The notes under the pieces were generated by a model, which saw nothing but the letters and a program-made list of their open reading frames with translations, was not told where the DNA came from and did not search any database. A stretch of DNA of 64,000 nucleotides from contig JAJEIO010000017.1 of the NCBI GenBank assembly GCA_022827835.1, positions 62,001-126,000 of the forward strand, written 5' to 3'. This DNA is from Candidatus Latescibacterota bacterium (GTDB lineage: Bacteria > Latescibacterota > UBA2968 > UBA8231). A program made the position numbers and the translations under genes. This document shows, piece after piece, positions 27,196-36,781 of this stretch (positions are counted from its first letter, which is position 1; every line of letters begins with the position of its first letter).

Positions 27196-28188
27196 ATGCA
27201 GATGTACTACGACAACGACGCCAATCTCGACCTGCTCTCGGACAAGACCGTGGCCGTCATCGGCTACGGCAGTCAGGGCCACGCGCATTCGCTCAATCTG
27301 GCGGAGAGCGGTGTCAAGGTGGTGGTGGGACTGCGCACAGGCAGCCAGCGGCGCGCTGAAGCCGAGGCCGAAGGGCTGGAGGTAGCCGATGTGGCCGAGG
27401 CCAGCAAGCGGGGGGACATCGTGGTGATCCTGATCAACGACGAGGTTCAAAAGGCCGTGTACGAAACCGATATTCGCCCCAATCTCGAAGCGGGCAATGC
27501 CCTCGCCTTTGCCCACGGGTTTAACATTCATTTTGGGCAGGTGGTGCCGCCGGACGATGTAGATGTGTTCATGGTCGCGCCCAAAGGGCCGGGGCATTTG
27601 GTGCGCCGCGTGTACCAACAGGGGGGTGGCGTGCCGGGCCTGTTGGCCGTGTACCAAGACGCCACTGGCAGGGCGCACGAAGTCGGTTTGGCTTATGCCA
27701 AGGGGATTGGCTGCGGCCGGGCCGGAGTCATTGAGACGACTTTCCGCGAGGAGACGGAGACCGACTTGTTCGGCGAGCAGGTGGTGCTGTGCGGCGGTTT
27801 GACCGAGCTGATCCGCGCGGGGTTTGACACGCTTGTCGAGGCTGGCTACCAGCCCGAGGTCGCTTACTTCGAGTGTCTGCACGAGGTCAAGCTGATCGTC
27901 GATCTGATCTACGAGGGAGGCATTGCCAACATGCGCTCGTCGATTTCGGATACTGCGGAGTTTGGCGACTTGACGCGCGGGCGGCGGGTGGTAACCGAGC
28001 AGACGCGAGCGGAAATGAAGCAGATTCTCGCCGACGTGCAAAACGGCCACTTTGCGCGAGAATGGCTAGCCGAAAACCAAGTGGGCCGCCCGGTGTACAA
28101 TGCGATCAAGCGCCGCGATTCCGAGCACTTGATCGAGACCGTTGGCACCCGGCTGCGCGCGATGATGAGTTGGCTGGACGACAAATAA
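27196..28188 (+). CDS. ilvC: ketol-acid reductoisomerase (NADP+)
   Basis: IlvC (330 residues, class I short form) carries out isomerisation plus NADPH reduction of acetolactate or acetohydroxybutyrate, the second shared step of Val, Leu and Ile synthesis. The N-terminal Rossmann domain has [15 protein letters not shown] near residues 21-35, and the GLRTGSQRR loop near 45-53 has Arg and Ser residues of the NADPH-preferring type. The C-terminal knotted domain carries the Mg2+ acidic residues in [16 protein letters not shown] near 183-198 and [17 protein letters not shown] near 225-241. AAGGAG 8 bases before the ATG may be masked by the leader RNA. It is the first structural gene of the operon. 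Confidence 0.96.
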   Translation: MQMYYDNDANLDLLSDKTVAVIGYGSQGHAHSLNLAESGVKVVVGLRTGSQRRAEAEAEGLEVADVAEASKRGDIVVILINDEVQKAVYETDIRPNLEAGNALAFAHGFNIHFGQVVPPDDVDVFMVAPKGPGHLVRRVYQQGGGVPGLLAVYQDATGRAHEVGLAYAKGIGCGRAGVIETTFREETETDLFGEQVVLCGGLTELIRAGFDTLVEAGYQPEVAYFECLHEVKLIVDLIYEGGIANMRSSISDTAEFGDLTRGRRVVTEQTRAEMKQILADVQNGHFAREWLAENQVGRPVYNAIKRRDSEHLIETVGTRLRAMMSWLDDK

Positions 28189-28221
28189 CAAATAGGAAAA
28201 CCTTGAGAGGAGGTAAGCGCG

Positions 28222-28380
28222 ATGGAACCCCTACTTAGCGAGTTGAGTTCCGACCCCGACCTTAGATCGGTAGGCGGTCTCTGCACGGCTGGAGGGGACC
28301 GTCTGCCGCTCGTACCACTTCATCCGGCCAGCCTAGGAAAAACACATCATGGCGAATGCAAATCGCGTATACATTTTTGA
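28222..28380 (+). CDS. possible 52-codon ORF between ilvC and leuA
   Basis: The frame starts at ATG 28222 with a strong GAGGAGG site eight bases upstream and ends 32 bases inside leuA in another frame. Its product (MEPLLSELSSDPDLRSVGGL at the start) matches nothing I recognise. The gap holds a 13-bp stem (28269-28281 with 28295-28307, three G-U pairs). It may be a second small leader whose translation affects leuA, or a chance frame. The unusually good ribosome site is the main reason to list it. Confidence 0.35.
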   Translation: MEPLLSELSSDPDLRSVGGLCTAGGDRLPLVPLHPASLGKTHHGECKSRIHF

Positions 28381-29908
28381 TACCACGCTGCGGGATGCCG
28401 AGCAAACGCCCGGTGCCTCGCTGACGGCTAGAGAGAAGCTGGAAATCGCCCACCAGTTGACGCGGCTGAAGGTCGATATTATCGAGGCCGGCTTTCCGGT
28501 GTCCTCCAACGAGGACTTTGAGGCCGTGCGCCGCATTGGGCAGGAAGTCGAAGGGCCGGTAATATGTGGGTTGGCCCGCGCCGTGCCCAAGGACGTTGAG
28601 CGAGCGGGTACGGCTCTCCAAGACGCATTCCGGCCGCGGATCCACACCTTTATCGGCACATCGGATATTCAACTCGCGGGCCAATTGCGCAAGGACCGGG
28701 CAGAGGTGCTGAAGATGGCGGTGGAGTCGGTGGAGCAGGCCAAGTCGTACTGTGACGATGTCGAGTTCTCGCCCTTGGACGCCACTCGCACGGAGCCTAG
28801 CTACCTCTACGAGATCATCGCGGCGACCATCGCGGCCGGGGCGACGACGATCAATATCCCCGACACGGTCGGCTATGCCGTGCCCGAAGAATTCGGGGAA
28901 ATGATTGCGCAGATCATCGCCCAAGTGCCCAACAGTGGAGACGCCATCATCAGCGTCCATTGCCACGACGATCTGGGCATGGCGGTACCCAATACCCTCT
29001 CCGCGATTAAAAAAGGCGCGCGCCAAGCCGAATGCACGATCAACGGCTTGGGCGAGCGAGCCGGCAATACCTCGCTGGAGGAGATCGTCATGGCGCTAAA
29101 GACGCGCCAGAACTACTTCGGCTTTGATACTGAAGTGGTCACCGAGGAAATCGTCTCCACCAGCCGGCTAGTTAGCCGCTTGATGGGCATCGCGGTCCAG
29201 CCCAACAAGGCGATTGTCGGTGCCAACGCCTTTGCCCATAGCTCGGGCATCCACCAAGACGGGGTGCTCAAGCAGCGCGACACCTTTGAGATCATGGATC
29301 CGAAAGATGTGGGGCTGGAAGCCACCGAGATTGTGCTAACGGCGCGCTCGGGACGCGCTGCGCTGCGGCACCGGCTGGAGGTCTTGGGCTACGAGTTGGA
29401 TCAGGCGAAGCTGGACAAGGTCTATGAGAAGTTCTTGGAACTGGCCGACAAGAAGAAGGAAATCTTCGACGAGGACCTGATCGAGATCTTCCTCGACGAC
29501 CCCGGCGAGGGGACAGTCTATTACGAGCTGAAGTATCTGCACGCGGTTAGCTGCACCGGAGACGTGCCCTCGGCGACGGTGCGTTTGAGTATCGCTGGTG
29601 GCGAGCCTGTGGAGGGAGCAGCTCAGGGCGACGGCCCGGTGGACGCTGTTTACGAGGCCATTAACCGAGCTCTCGCTAGTCATCCACAAGAAGACAACGA
29701 CATCCAACTGGACGATTATGCCATTCGCGCCATCACCTCGGGCAGCCAAGCGCTGGGCGAGGTGACGGTACATCTGTCGAGAAGTGGAGAAAAGGCGCGA
29801 GGCCGGGGCGTTTCGACCGACGTTATTGACGCCAGTGCGAGGGCTTATGTGGATGCGCTGAACCGCTTGGCGGCAAAGAGTACCAAAGAGTCACTCCAGA
29901 CAGTGTAG
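28349..29908 (+). CDS. leuA: 2-isopropylmalate synthase
   Basis: LeuA (519 residues) joins acetyl-CoA and 2-oxoisovalerate, the first committed step of leucine synthesis. The HMGL-like TIM barrel has [15 protein letters not shown] near residue 9 (substrate and metal Asp/Arg), the metal ligands [13 protein letters not shown] near 208-220, and the [14 protein letters not shown] segment near 232. [11 protein letters not shown] near 297-307 starts the linker. The C-terminal LeuA allosteric domain (about 390-515) is present, so feedback inhibition by leucine is expected. AGGAAA lies shortly before the ATG. It is distinct from the CimA-type paralogue encoded further down the operon. Confidence 0.96.
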   Translation: MANANRVYIFDTTLRDAEQTPGASLTAREKLEIAHQLTRLKVDIIEAGFPVSSNEDFEAVRRIGQEVEGPVICGLARAVPKDVERAGTALQDAFRPRIHTFIGTSDIQLAGQLRKDRAEVLKMAVESVEQAKSYCDDVEFSPLDATRTEPSYLYEIIAATIAAGATTINIPDTVGYAVPEEFGEMIAQIIAQVPNSGDAIISVHCHDDLGMAVPNTLSAIKKGARQAECTINGLGERAGNTSLEEIVMALKTRQNYFGFDTEVVTEEIVSTSRLVSRLMGIAVQPNKAIVGANAFAHSSGIHQDGVLKQRDTFEIMDPKDVGLEATEIVLTARSGRAALRHRLEVLGYELDQAKLDKVYEKFLELADKKKEIFDEDLIEIFLDDPGEGTVYYELKYLHAVSCTGDVPSATVRLSIAGGEPVEGAAQGDGPVDAVYEAINRALASHPQEDNDIQLDDYAIRAITSGSQALGEVTVHLSRSGEKARGRGVSTDVIDASARAYVDALNRLAAKSTKESLQTV

Positions 29909-29919
29909 AGGAGATTGGA

Positions 29920-31317
29920 ATGAGTAAGACCCTGTTGCACAAGGTTTGGGATGCGCACACCGTGCGCGAGTTGCCCTCGGGGCAGACGCAGTTGTTCGTT
30001 GGCCTGCATTTGGTCCATGAGGTGACCAGCCCTCAGGCCTTTGAGATGCTGCGGGAGCGCGGCCTTACTGTTCGCTTTCCAAAGCGCACCTTTGCCACTG
30101 TGGATCACATTGTGCCCACGGATTTGGTGCAGCGGCCTTTTGTCGATGATTTGGCTGAGGAAATGATGGACGCGATCGAGCAGAATGCGGCCGAGTTCGA
30201 GATCCCGCTTTTTAACATCGACGATCAGCGCCAGGGGGTAGTCCACGTCATCGGCCCGGAATTGGGGCTGACTCAGCCGGGCATGACCATTGCCTGCGGC
30301 GACAGCCACACTTCGACGCACGGGGCTTTTGGCGCGGTGGCCTTTGGCATTGGCACCAGCCAAGTGCGCGACGTGCTCGCCACTCAGTGCTTGGCCATGG
30401 ACCCGCTCAAGGTGCGGCGGATCGAAGTTAGCGGTGCGTTGAGCGAAGGGGTGTACGCCAAGGACGTCATCTTGCACATCATCGGCCTGCTCGGGGTCAA
30501 TGGCGGCGTTGGCTACGGCTATGAGTACGGGGGCCCAGTCATCGAGGCCATGTCCATCGAGGAGCGGATGACGGTGTGCAATATGTCGATTGAGGGCGGT
30601 GCCCGGGTTGGGTACGTCAATCCCGATCAGACGACGTACGACTATCTCAATGGGCGGCCTCATGCGCCGCGCAATTTTGAGTCTGCGGTTGAGTGGTGGG
30701 AGTCGATGGCTTCGGACGCAGACGCCGAGTACGACGACCTAGTCCAAATCGACGGCCGCGAGATCGGCCCGACCGTGACGTGGGGCATTACGCCGGGCCA
30801 ATCGGTCGGCGTTGATCAGGCTTTGCCCGACCTAGACGCTTTTGTCGACGCTGATCGTTCCACCGTGCAGGAAGCCTTCGATTACATGGACTTTGAGCCG
30901 GGGCAGAGGATCGCCGGAACTAAGGTAGATGTGGCGTTCATCGGTTCCTGTACCAACGGCCGGCTCTCGGATCTGCGCGAGGCAGCCCGGGTTGCTCACG
31001 GACGCAAGGTCGCTCCCGGCGTCCGCGCCCTCGTGGTGCCTGGGTCGCAACAGGTGCGAGCCGCAGCCGAGGCCGAGGGCCTACACGAAATCTTTGCGGA
31101 GGCCGGGTTCCAGTGGCGGGGAGCGGGTTGCTCTATGTGCTTGGCGATGAACCCCGACAAATTGCAAGGGCGCGAACTGTGTGCCTCGTCGTCCAACCGC
31201 AACTTCAAGGGCCGGCAGGGCAGTCCCACCGGCCGCACCCTGCTGATGAGTCCGGCGATGGTTGCCGCAGCGGCGGTGGCGGGAGAGGTGGCGGATGTGC
31301 GGGATTTGGTGGGGTAA
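29920..31317 (+). CDS. leuC: 3-isopropylmalate dehydratase, large subunit
   Basis: LeuC (465 residues) with LeuD isomerises 2-isopropylmalate to 3-isopropylmalate using a 4Fe-4S cluster. The aconitase-type landmarks are all present: [13 protein letters not shown] near 29-41, [20 protein letters not shown] near 127-146, and the cluster cysteines in [12 protein letters not shown] near 345 and [13 protein letters not shown] near 405-417. The GAGATTGGA stretch before the ATG is an acceptable ribosome site 11 bases after leuA. Unusually, leuD is not the next gene: a toxin-antitoxin pair of about 700 bases lies between them. Confidence 0.96.
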   Translation: MSKTLLHKVWDAHTVRELPSGQTQLFVGLHLVHEVTSPQAFEMLRERGLTVRFPKRTFATVDHIVPTDLVQRPFVDDLAEEMMDAIEQNAAEFEIPLFNIDDQRQGVVHVIGPELGLTQPGMTIACGDSHTSTHGAFGAVAFGIGTSQVRDVLATQCLAMDPLKVRRIEVSGALSEGVYAKDVILHIIGLLGVNGGVGYGYEYGGPVIEAMSIEERMTVCNMSIEGGARVGYVNPDQTTYDYLNGRPHAPRNFESAVEWWESMASDADAEYDDLVQIDGREIGPTVTWGITPGQSVGVDQALPDLDAFVDADRSTVQEAFDYMDFEPGQRIAGTKVDVAFIGSCTNGRLSDLREAARVAHGRKVAPGVRALVVPGSQQVRAAAEAEGLHEIFAEAGFQWRGAGCSMCLAMNPDKLQGRELCASSSNRNFKGRQGSPTGRTLLMSPAMVAAAAVAGEVADVRDLVG

Positions 31318-31368
31318 GGTTCCATTTTTAGACCTTGTCAAAACTGACCGAGTGGAATGGAGGTACCG

Positions 31369-31677
31369 ATGACAGAGATACTTGAAAGCAAGCTCGACGC
31401 TATCGCGAAATCCTGCAAGCGCCACGGTGCAACTCGGTTGGATGCCTTTGGATCGGCCCTGCGCGATGACTTCCACCCCGGTCAGAGCGACGTGGATCTA
31501 TTGGTCGAACTTGGCCCGATGGAACCGTATGCGCGCGTCGATGCCTACTTCGGCCTGCTGGAAGATCTCAGAGCCATACTAGGAAAGCAGGTTGATCTGG
31601 TCGTTGCAGGAGCTGTGAAGAATCGCTATATCGCTCGCGACATTGAGCGGACGAAGCAATTGTTGTATGCCGCGTGA
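31369..31677 (+). CDS. mntA: MntA-type minimal nucleotidyltransferase antitoxin
   Basis: This 102-residue nucleotidyltransferase has the polymerase-beta-like signature: GS at residues 24-25, then DVDLLVEL 11 residues later, with the third acidic residue in KQVDLVVAG near 80. In the HepT/MntA (type VII) toxin-antitoxin systems, MntA inactivates the HEPN toxin by attaching AMP to a tyrosine. The next gene encodes exactly such a HEPN protein and overlaps this one by 11 bases. ATG 31369 is preferred over ATG 31357 because the GGAGG site lies between them. The pair sits inside the leucine operon between leuC and leuD. Confidence 0.85.
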   Translation: MTEILESKLDAIAKSCKRHGATRLDAFGSALRDDFHPGQSDVDLLVELGPMEPYARVDAYFGLLEDLRAILGKQVDLVVAGAVKNRYIARDIERTKQLLYAA

Positions 31678-32032
31678 CGCAAGAGCTTACCTATCTGATG
31701 TGATCGAGGCATGTGACGCGATCACCAACGCAGTTCGGGGCCTCGATCTACAGGGCTACGAAGGCAACCGACTCGTTCGGTCCTCGGTAGAGCGTGAGTT
31801 CATCATCATCGGCGAAGCTCTTGTGGCCCTTAACCGCATGTCGGAGGAGATATTCGGCAGTATTACACATGCTCGTCGAATTGTGGACTTTCGCAATCAA
31901 TTGACTCATCAGTATCCAAACGTGGATGACGCTATCGTCTGGGCGATTATAGAGAGGGATGTTCCAGTGCTACGCGGTGAGTGTGAGAGGCATGTTCACC
32001 GCATGAGTCCACCCGCTGAAGATGAAAAATAA
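31667..32032 (+). CDS. hepT: HepT-type HEPN ribonuclease toxin (DUF86)
   Basis: This 121-residue all-helical HEPN protein carries the complete R-x4-H-x-Y motif as RNQLTHQY near residue 81. Arg and His are the RNase active site, and Tyr is the residue AMPylated by MntA in characterised pairs. FIIIGEALVALNRM near 45-58 and a C-terminal helix (DAIVWAIIERDVPVLRGECER) complete the DUF86 pattern. The ATG at 31667 lies within the last codons of mntA (11-base overlap), so translation is coupled. The stop is 28 bases before leuD. An active site this intact argues for a live module, not a relic. Confidence 0.85.
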   Translation: MPRDARAYLSDVIEACDAITNAVRGLDLQGYEGNRLVRSSVEREFIIIGEALVALNRMSEEIFGSITHARRIVDFRNQLTHQYPNVDDAIVWAIIERDVPVLRGECERHVHRMSPPAEDEK

Positions 32033-32060
32033 TGTAGGTGCGACTTTTTAAGGAGACACA

Positions 32061-32654
32061 ATGGCAAATTCGAGTGTGATTAAGACGATAACTGGCCGCG
32101 GCGTGGTGGTGCGCGGGGCTGATATTGATACCGACCGCATCATTCCGGCTCGCTTTTTGCGGACGGTGACCTTTGAGCATCTGGGTGCTCATGCCTTTGA
32201 GGACGATCGCGCCGGTGGCGACCATCCCTTTGACCAAGCGCGCTTCCAAGGAGCGTCGGTCCTGTTGGCCAATGCCAACTTCGGCTGCGGGTCTTCGCGC
32301 GAACACGCGCCGCAGGCCCTGATGCGCTGGGGGATCAGGGGCTTTGTCGCCGAGTCCTTTGCCGAGATTTTCTTTGGCAACTGCATCGCCATGGGGTTGC
32401 CCTGTGTGCGGGTAGCGGCCGAGGACATGCAGACTTTGATGGACGCGGTCGAGAGCGATCCGGCGCAGGAGGTGGCCATTGACCTCGAAGCGCGGCAGGT
32501 GCGTTGGGGTGGTGGCCAAGTTGCAGCCGATATTGCCGACGGCCCACGCGAGCAGTTCCTCAAGGGAAGTTGGGACTCGCTAGGTCAGCTTTTGGCTGCT
32601 GGCGATCAGATTGAGAGCACTACGCGGAAGCTGCCGTACGTGGCGGGGTTTTGA
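32061..32654 (+). CDS. leuD: 3-isopropylmalate dehydratase, small subunit
   Basis: LeuD (197 residues) completes the isopropylmalate isomerase with LeuC. The swivelling domain is shown by GADIDTDRIIPARFLRTV near 19-36, ANFGCGSSREHAPQALMRWG near 74-93 (substrate-binding serine/arginine loop) and FAEIFFGNCIAMGLP near 100-114. The length is typical of the bacterial LeuD that pairs with a long LeuC. AAGGAGA precedes the ATG. It is separated from leuC by the mntA-hepT pair yet keeps the same direction, so it would depend on read-through. Confidence 0.95.
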   Translation: MANSSVIKTITGRGVVVRGADIDTDRIIPARFLRTVTFEHLGAHAFEDDRAGGDHPFDQARFQGASVLLANANFGCGSSREHAPQALMRWGIRGFVAESFAEIFFGNCIAMGLPCVRVAAEDMQTLMDAVESDPAQEVAIDLEARQVRWGGGQVAADIADGPREQFLKGSWDSLGQLLAAGDQIESTTRKLPYVAGF

Positions 32655-32667
32655 AAGAGGTGATAAG

Positions 32668-32895
32668 ATGGGCCACATCAAGATAAATGGACGGAAAATT
32701 ACCAATCCATTGTCCCGCGCACTGGTTCTGACGGCAGTCGCGCTGATTTTTGCTCTCATCGCAGGTGTGGTCCTGATCAACATCGGGATCGCACTGGCGG
32801 TTACAATCATCATTGCCGTGGTGGTGCTGCTAGCCGCCCCGGTAGTTACGGGACTGATTTGGTTCGCCAAACTAATCCATAAAAGAGGGAGATAA
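32668..32895 (+). CDS. small two-helix membrane protein
   Basis: The 75-residue product has a short polar N-terminus (MGHIKINGRKITN), two hydrophobic helices (about 18-38 and 40-65) and a basic tail (KLIHKRGR). Nearly half its residues are Ile, Leu or Val. AGAGGTG lies upstream of the ATG. It sits 13 bases after leuD and 4 before leuB. I do not recognise it. It may be a small membrane protein of the operon, or its high branched-chain content may make its translation sensitive to Ile/Leu/Val supply. The second idea is speculative. Confidence 0.55.
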   Translation: MGHIKINGRKITNPLSRALVLTAVALIFALIAGVVLINIGIALAVTIIIAVVVLLAAPVVTGLIWFAKLIHKRGR

Positions 32896-32899
32896 ATAA

Positions 32900-33958
32900 T
32901 TGCACAAAATTGCCGTAATACCCGGAGACGGAACAGGGCCTGAAGTGGTAGTCGAGGGGCTGAAAGCACTCGACGCTGTAGCTGCTAAGCAGGGATTCAA
33001 ATACGAGACCGTGGATTTTGACTTTGGCGGCGACCGCTACTTGCGCACCGGTGAGGTCTTGCCCGAGTCGGCGGCCGATGACTTTAGGCAGTTCGATGCC
33101 ATTTACCTAGGGGCCATCGGCCACCCCGACGTGAAGCCGGGTATCCTCGAAAAGGGAATTCTACTGAGACTGCGCTTTGAACTAGATCAGTACATCAACC
33201 TCCGCCCGGTCAAGCTCTACCCCAACGTGCCGACGCCGATTAAGGATAAGGGGCCGGAGGATATCGATTTTGTGGTGGTGCGGGAAAATACTGAGGGACT
33301 GTACGCCGGCTCCGGCGGCTTCCTAAAAAAGGGCACGCCCGACGAGATCGCGGTGCAGGAGTCAATCAACACTCGCAAGGGCGTCGAGCGCTGTCTGCGC
33401 TACGCTTTTGAGTACACCCAGCGGCGGAACAAGGACAACACTTTGACGCTGTGCGGCAAGACTAATGTGCTGACGTATGCCTTCGACCTGTGGGAGCGGG
33501 TGTTTGAAGAAATCGGCGCGGCCGACTATCCGGCCATCAAGCGCGACTACGCCCACGTCGATGCCATCTGCATGTGGATGGTCAAAAACCCCGAGTGGTT
33601 TGACGTGGTAGTCACCGACAACATGTTCGGGGACATCATCACGGATTTGGGCGCGATGATCCAGGGCGGGATGGGCATTGCCGCGGGCGGCAATATCAAC
33701 CCCGAAGGCGTGTCGATGTTCGAGCCGATCGGCGGCTCGGCCCCCAAGTACACCGGCCAGAATATCATCAATCCTATGGCCGCCGTCGGCGCTTGCCAAC
33801 TCATGCTCGACACGCTCGGCGAGCACGAGGGTGCCGACATTTTGGAGGGCGCTATCGTCTCGACGCTGACCAAGCTCGACGATATGGGCGCGGGTAGGAT
33901 GGGGTATTCGACGGCGGAAGTAGGCGACCTAGTAGCCCAGGCCGTGGCCGACGCCTAG
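32900..33958 (+). CDS. leuB: 3-isopropylmalate dehydrogenase
   Basis: LeuB (352 residues) oxidises and decarboxylates 3-isopropylmalate to 2-oxoisocaproate with NAD+. Landmarks are IAVIPGDGTGPEVV at the N-terminus, the substrate arginines in RLRFELDQYINLRPVKLYP near 90-110, VVVRENTEGLYAG near 125-137, the Mg2+ aspartates in VVTDNMFGDIITDLGAMIQG near 235-254 and EPIGGSAPKYTGQ near 275-287. The start is TTG behind GAGGGAGA. The GAIGHPDVKPGILEKGILL loop places it in the leuB/tartrate-dehydrogenase-like branch, but the operon makes the leucine role clear. Confidence 0.93.
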   Translation: MHKIAVIPGDGTGPEVVVEGLKALDAVAAKQGFKYETVDFDFGGDRYLRTGEVLPESAADDFRQFDAIYLGAIGHPDVKPGILEKGILLRLRFELDQYINLRPVKLYPNVPTPIKDKGPEDIDFVVVRENTEGLYAGSGGFLKKGTPDEIAVQESINTRKGVERCLRYAFEYTQRRNKDNTLTLCGKTNVLTYAFDLWERVFEEIGAADYPAIKRDYAHVDAICMWMVKNPEWFDVVVTDNMFGDIITDLGAMIQGGMGIAAGGNINPEGVSMFEPIGGSAPKYTGQNIINPMAAVGACQLMLDTLGEHEGADILEGAIVSTLTKLDDMGAGRMGYSTAEVGDLVAQAVADA

Positions 33959-33980
33959 GGCGATGGAGGGAAGCGACACC

Positions 33981-35576
33981 ATGCGCATCGAAGTCTATGA
34001 CTCCACCCTGCGGGACGGTGCCCAAGCCGAGGGCATTTCCTATTCGCTAGAGGACAAGCTGCTGATTGCACGGCGGCTCGACGCGCTGGGGGTCGATTAC
34101 ATCGAAGGGGGCTGGCCGAACCCCACCAATCCCAAGGATCTGGCCTTTTTCCAGGAAGTGAAGAAGCTGGGTCTGAAGGCGCGAGTGACCGCCTTTGGCA
34201 GCACGCGCCGGGCCGGTGTGGCCCCGGAGGAAGATGCGACCCTGAACACGCTGCTGCGGGCCGAGACGGACAGCGTTTGCATCTTTGGCAAGAGCTGGAC
34301 CTTGCACGTCGTCGAGGCGCTCAAGACGACGCTAGAAGAAAATCTGCAGCTAATTGAAGACTCGGTCGCCTATCTGGTCGCGCACGGCCGCGAAGTGATC
34401 TACGACGCCGAGCACTTTTTCGACGGTTATAAGGCCGACGCTGATTACGCGGTCGAGACCCTGTTGGCCGCCGAGCGCGGTGGAGCGCGGATTTTGGTGC
34501 TCTGTGATACCAATGGCGGTACGTTGACCAGCGAGATGGGCCAGATCGTCGAACAGGTCGCCGAGCGGATCGGTATTCCCTTTGGCATCCACACGCACAA
34601 CGATGCTGGCGTGGGCGTGGCCAATACGCTCGTGGCCGTGGAGCGGGGCGCAGTGCAAGTGCAAGGAACGTTTAACGGCTATGGCGAGCGCTGCGGCAAC
34701 GCCAACTTGTGCGCTATTCTGCCCAACTTGGAACTGAAGATGGGGTTCGAGACAGTGGGTCGCGACAATCTCGCGGAGCTGATGGACTTCTCCCGCTTCC
34801 TCAGCGAGATCGCCAACGTCTATCACGACCACCGCCAGCCGTATGTCGGCGAGAGCGCGTTCGCCCACAAGGGAGGCGTCCACATCGACGCTATGATCAA
34901 GGACCCGCGCTGCTACGAACACATTGATCCCATAGCCACCGGTAACGAGCGGCGATTCTTGGTCTCGGACCAAGCGGGCGGCGCGACGGTCGTCAGCAAG
35001 CTGCGGCGATTTTTGCCCGACATAGAGAAGAGGGATCCGCTGGTGGGACGGGTCTTGGAGCGGGTCAAGCAGTTGGAGCACGAGGGCTATCAGTTCGAGG
35101 CGGCGGAGGGGTCGTTTGAGTTGTTGGCGCGGCGGGTTCAGGGCACGTACGAGGACTTATTTACGCTGATCAACTTCCGCACCATCAACCGCAGGATCGG
35201 GGAGCACGCCGAAGAAGCCGAGGCCATTGTCAAGGTCGTCATCGGCGATGCCGAGTACCATATGGTCGCTGGCGGCGATGGTCCGGTCAATGCGCTCGAT
35301 CAAGCACTGCGCAAGGCGCTGGAGCAGGAGTTTCCCGCGCTCAAGCAGGTGCATTTGGAAGACTACAAGGTGCGGGTGTTATCGAGCAGCGACGGGACCG
35401 CGGCCAAGACGCGGGTATTGATCGAGTCGTCGGACGGCAAGGATGTGTGGGGGACGGTGGGGGTTTCGGAGAATGTGATCGAGGCGAGTTGGATCGCACT
35501 GGCCGATAGCTTGCACTACAAATTGATGAAGGACGCGCTGGCCGAGCTAGCCGTCGGCGCGACGGGAACGGACTGA
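33981..35576 (+). CDS. cimA: citramalate synthase
   Basis: CimA (531 residues) condenses acetyl-CoA with pyruvate to (R)-citramalate, giving a threonine-independent route to 2-oxobutyrate and isoleucine; LeuC, LeuD and LeuB then process citramalate too. The HMGL-like barrel shows VYDSTLRDGAQAEGISYS near 4-21, EGGWPNPTNPKD near 46-57 and IHTHNDAGVGVAN near 204-216, plus the C-terminal LeuA-type regulatory domain (about 395-525). The GGWPxxNPKD loop separates CimA from LeuA. I chose ATG 33981 because the GGAGGGA site lies just before it; ATG 33963 would place that site within the coding region. Confidence 0.92.
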   Translation: MRIEVYDSTLRDGAQAEGISYSLEDKLLIARRLDALGVDYIEGGWPNPTNPKDLAFFQEVKKLGLKARVTAFGSTRRAGVAPEEDATLNTLLRAETDSVCIFGKSWTLHVVEALKTTLEENLQLIEDSVAYLVAHGREVIYDAEHFFDGYKADADYAVETLLAAERGGARILVLCDTNGGTLTSEMGQIVEQVAERIGIPFGIHTHNDAGVGVANTLVAVERGAVQVQGTFNGYGERCGNANLCAILPNLELKMGFETVGRDNLAELMDFSRFLSEIANVYHDHRQPYVGESAFAHKGGVHIDAMIKDPRCYEHIDPIATGNERRFLVSDQAGGATVVSKLRRFLPDIEKRDPLVGRVLERVKQLEHEGYQFEAAEGSFELLARRVQGTYEDLFTLINFRTINRRIGEHAEEAEAIVKVVIGDAEYHMVAGGDGPVNALDQALRKALEQEFPALKQVHLEDYKVRVLSSSDGTAAKTRVLIESSDGKDVWGTVGVSENVIEASWIALADSLHYKLMKDALAELAVGATGTD

Positions 35577-35581
35577 GTGCT

Positions 35582-36775
35582 ATGAGAATTATCGAGGGCG
35601 GCGGGGTCACTGCGCCGAGTGGGTACCGGGCGGCTGGCATCCAGACGGGTGTCAAAGAATCGGGTGCTAAGGACTTGGCGCTGGTGTATTCGATGCGTCT
35701 GGCCAATGCCGCTGCGGTGTACACCACCAACAAGGTGCAGGGCGCGCCGATTGCCATCGACCGCGCGCACCTCGCCGACGGCAGGGCGCGGGCCGTGATT
35801 CTCAACAGCGGCAACGCCAATGTCTGCAACGGCGACGTCGGCTTGGACCACGCCCGGCGGATGTGCGCCTTGACGGCGAGCGAGTTGGGGCTGCAAACGG
35901 AAGAAGTGCTGGTCTGCTCCACCGGCTTGATCGGCGTGCCGCTGCCAATTGCCAAGATCGAAGTGGGCATCCCGCAGATCGTCGCGGCGTTGTCCGAGGA
36001 AGGCGGTGCGACTGCCGCTGAGGCGATCATGACTACGGACACCGTGCCGAAGAGCTGTGCCGTCGAGGTCGAGTTGGAAGCGGGCCGCGCTGTAGTTGGG
36101 GCGATGGCCAAAGGAGCGGCGATGATCGCCCCCAACATGGCGACGATGCTGGCGGTGGTGACCACGGACGCGGCCGTGCCGAGTGGATCATTGCAAGAGC
36201 TGCTGTCGCAAGCCATCCAGCGCACGTTTAACTGCATTACGGTTGACGGCGACATGAGCACGAGCGACACGGTGATCCTGATGGCCAATGGCGACGGCGC
36301 GGAGCTAGGCGAACGCGATTGCGCGCGTCTCTACGAGGGCATTGAGTACGCGTGTCGGCAGATGGCCCAAGCGATCGCGCGCGACGCCGAGGGGTCGTCC
36401 AAGCTGATCACCATAGCAGTGCGCGGAGCCGCCACTGAAGCCGAGGCGAGACAAGTCGGCATTGCGGTGGCCAATTCGAGCTTGGTAAAGACCGCGGCGT
36501 TTGGCAACGATCCCAACTGGGGACGCATTCTGTGCGCGATGGGATACGCCGGCGTCGAGTTCGACCCCGAGACCGCGCGCGTGTCGCTGTGCGGCACCGA
36601 CATCTACGGCAACGGCGCTGGTCTCGATTTTGACGGGGATAAACTGAGCGCGGCCATGCAGGCCGAGGAAATGGCGATTGACATTGACTTGGCGATGGGC
36701 AAGGCCGCGGCTGAAATTTTTACTTGCGATCTGACGTACGAGTACGTGCGCCTGAACGCCGAATACACTACCTGA
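35582..36775 (+). CDS. argJ: bifunctional ornithine acetyltransferase/N-acetylglutamate synthase
   Basis: ArgJ (397 residues) moves acetyl groups from N-acetylornithine to glutamate in arginine synthesis. Like all members it is made as a precursor that cuts itself: the cleavage motif KGAAMIAPNMATML near residues 179-192 is intact, with Thr as the new N-terminal nucleophile of the beta chain. AVILNSGNANVCNG near 69-82, TVDGDMSTSDTV near 220-231 and the end (DLTYEYVRLNAEYTT) are typical. Whether it also uses acetyl-CoA (bifunctional form) cannot be decided. It starts 5 bases after cimA, an unusual insertion of an arginine gene in a branched-chain operon. Confidence 0.93.
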   Translation: MRIIEGGGVTAPSGYRAAGIQTGVKESGAKDLALVYSMRLANAAAVYTTNKVQGAPIAIDRAHLADGRARAVILNSGNANVCNGDVGLDHARRMCALTASELGLQTEEVLVCSTGLIGVPLPIAKIEVGIPQIVAALSEEGGATAAEAIMTTDTVPKSCAVEVELEAGRAVVGAMAKGAAMIAPNMATMLAVVTTDAAVPSGSLQELLSQAIQRTFNCITVDGDMSTSDTVILMANGDGAELGERDCARLYEGIEYACRQMAQAIARDAEGSSKLITIAVRGAATEAEARQVGIAVANSSLVKTAAFGNDPNWGRILCAMGYAGVEFDPETARVSLCGTDIYGNGAGLDFDGDKLSAAMQAEEMAIDIDLAMGKAAAEIFTCDLTYEYVRLNAEYTT

Positions 36776-36781
36776 GGAGCT

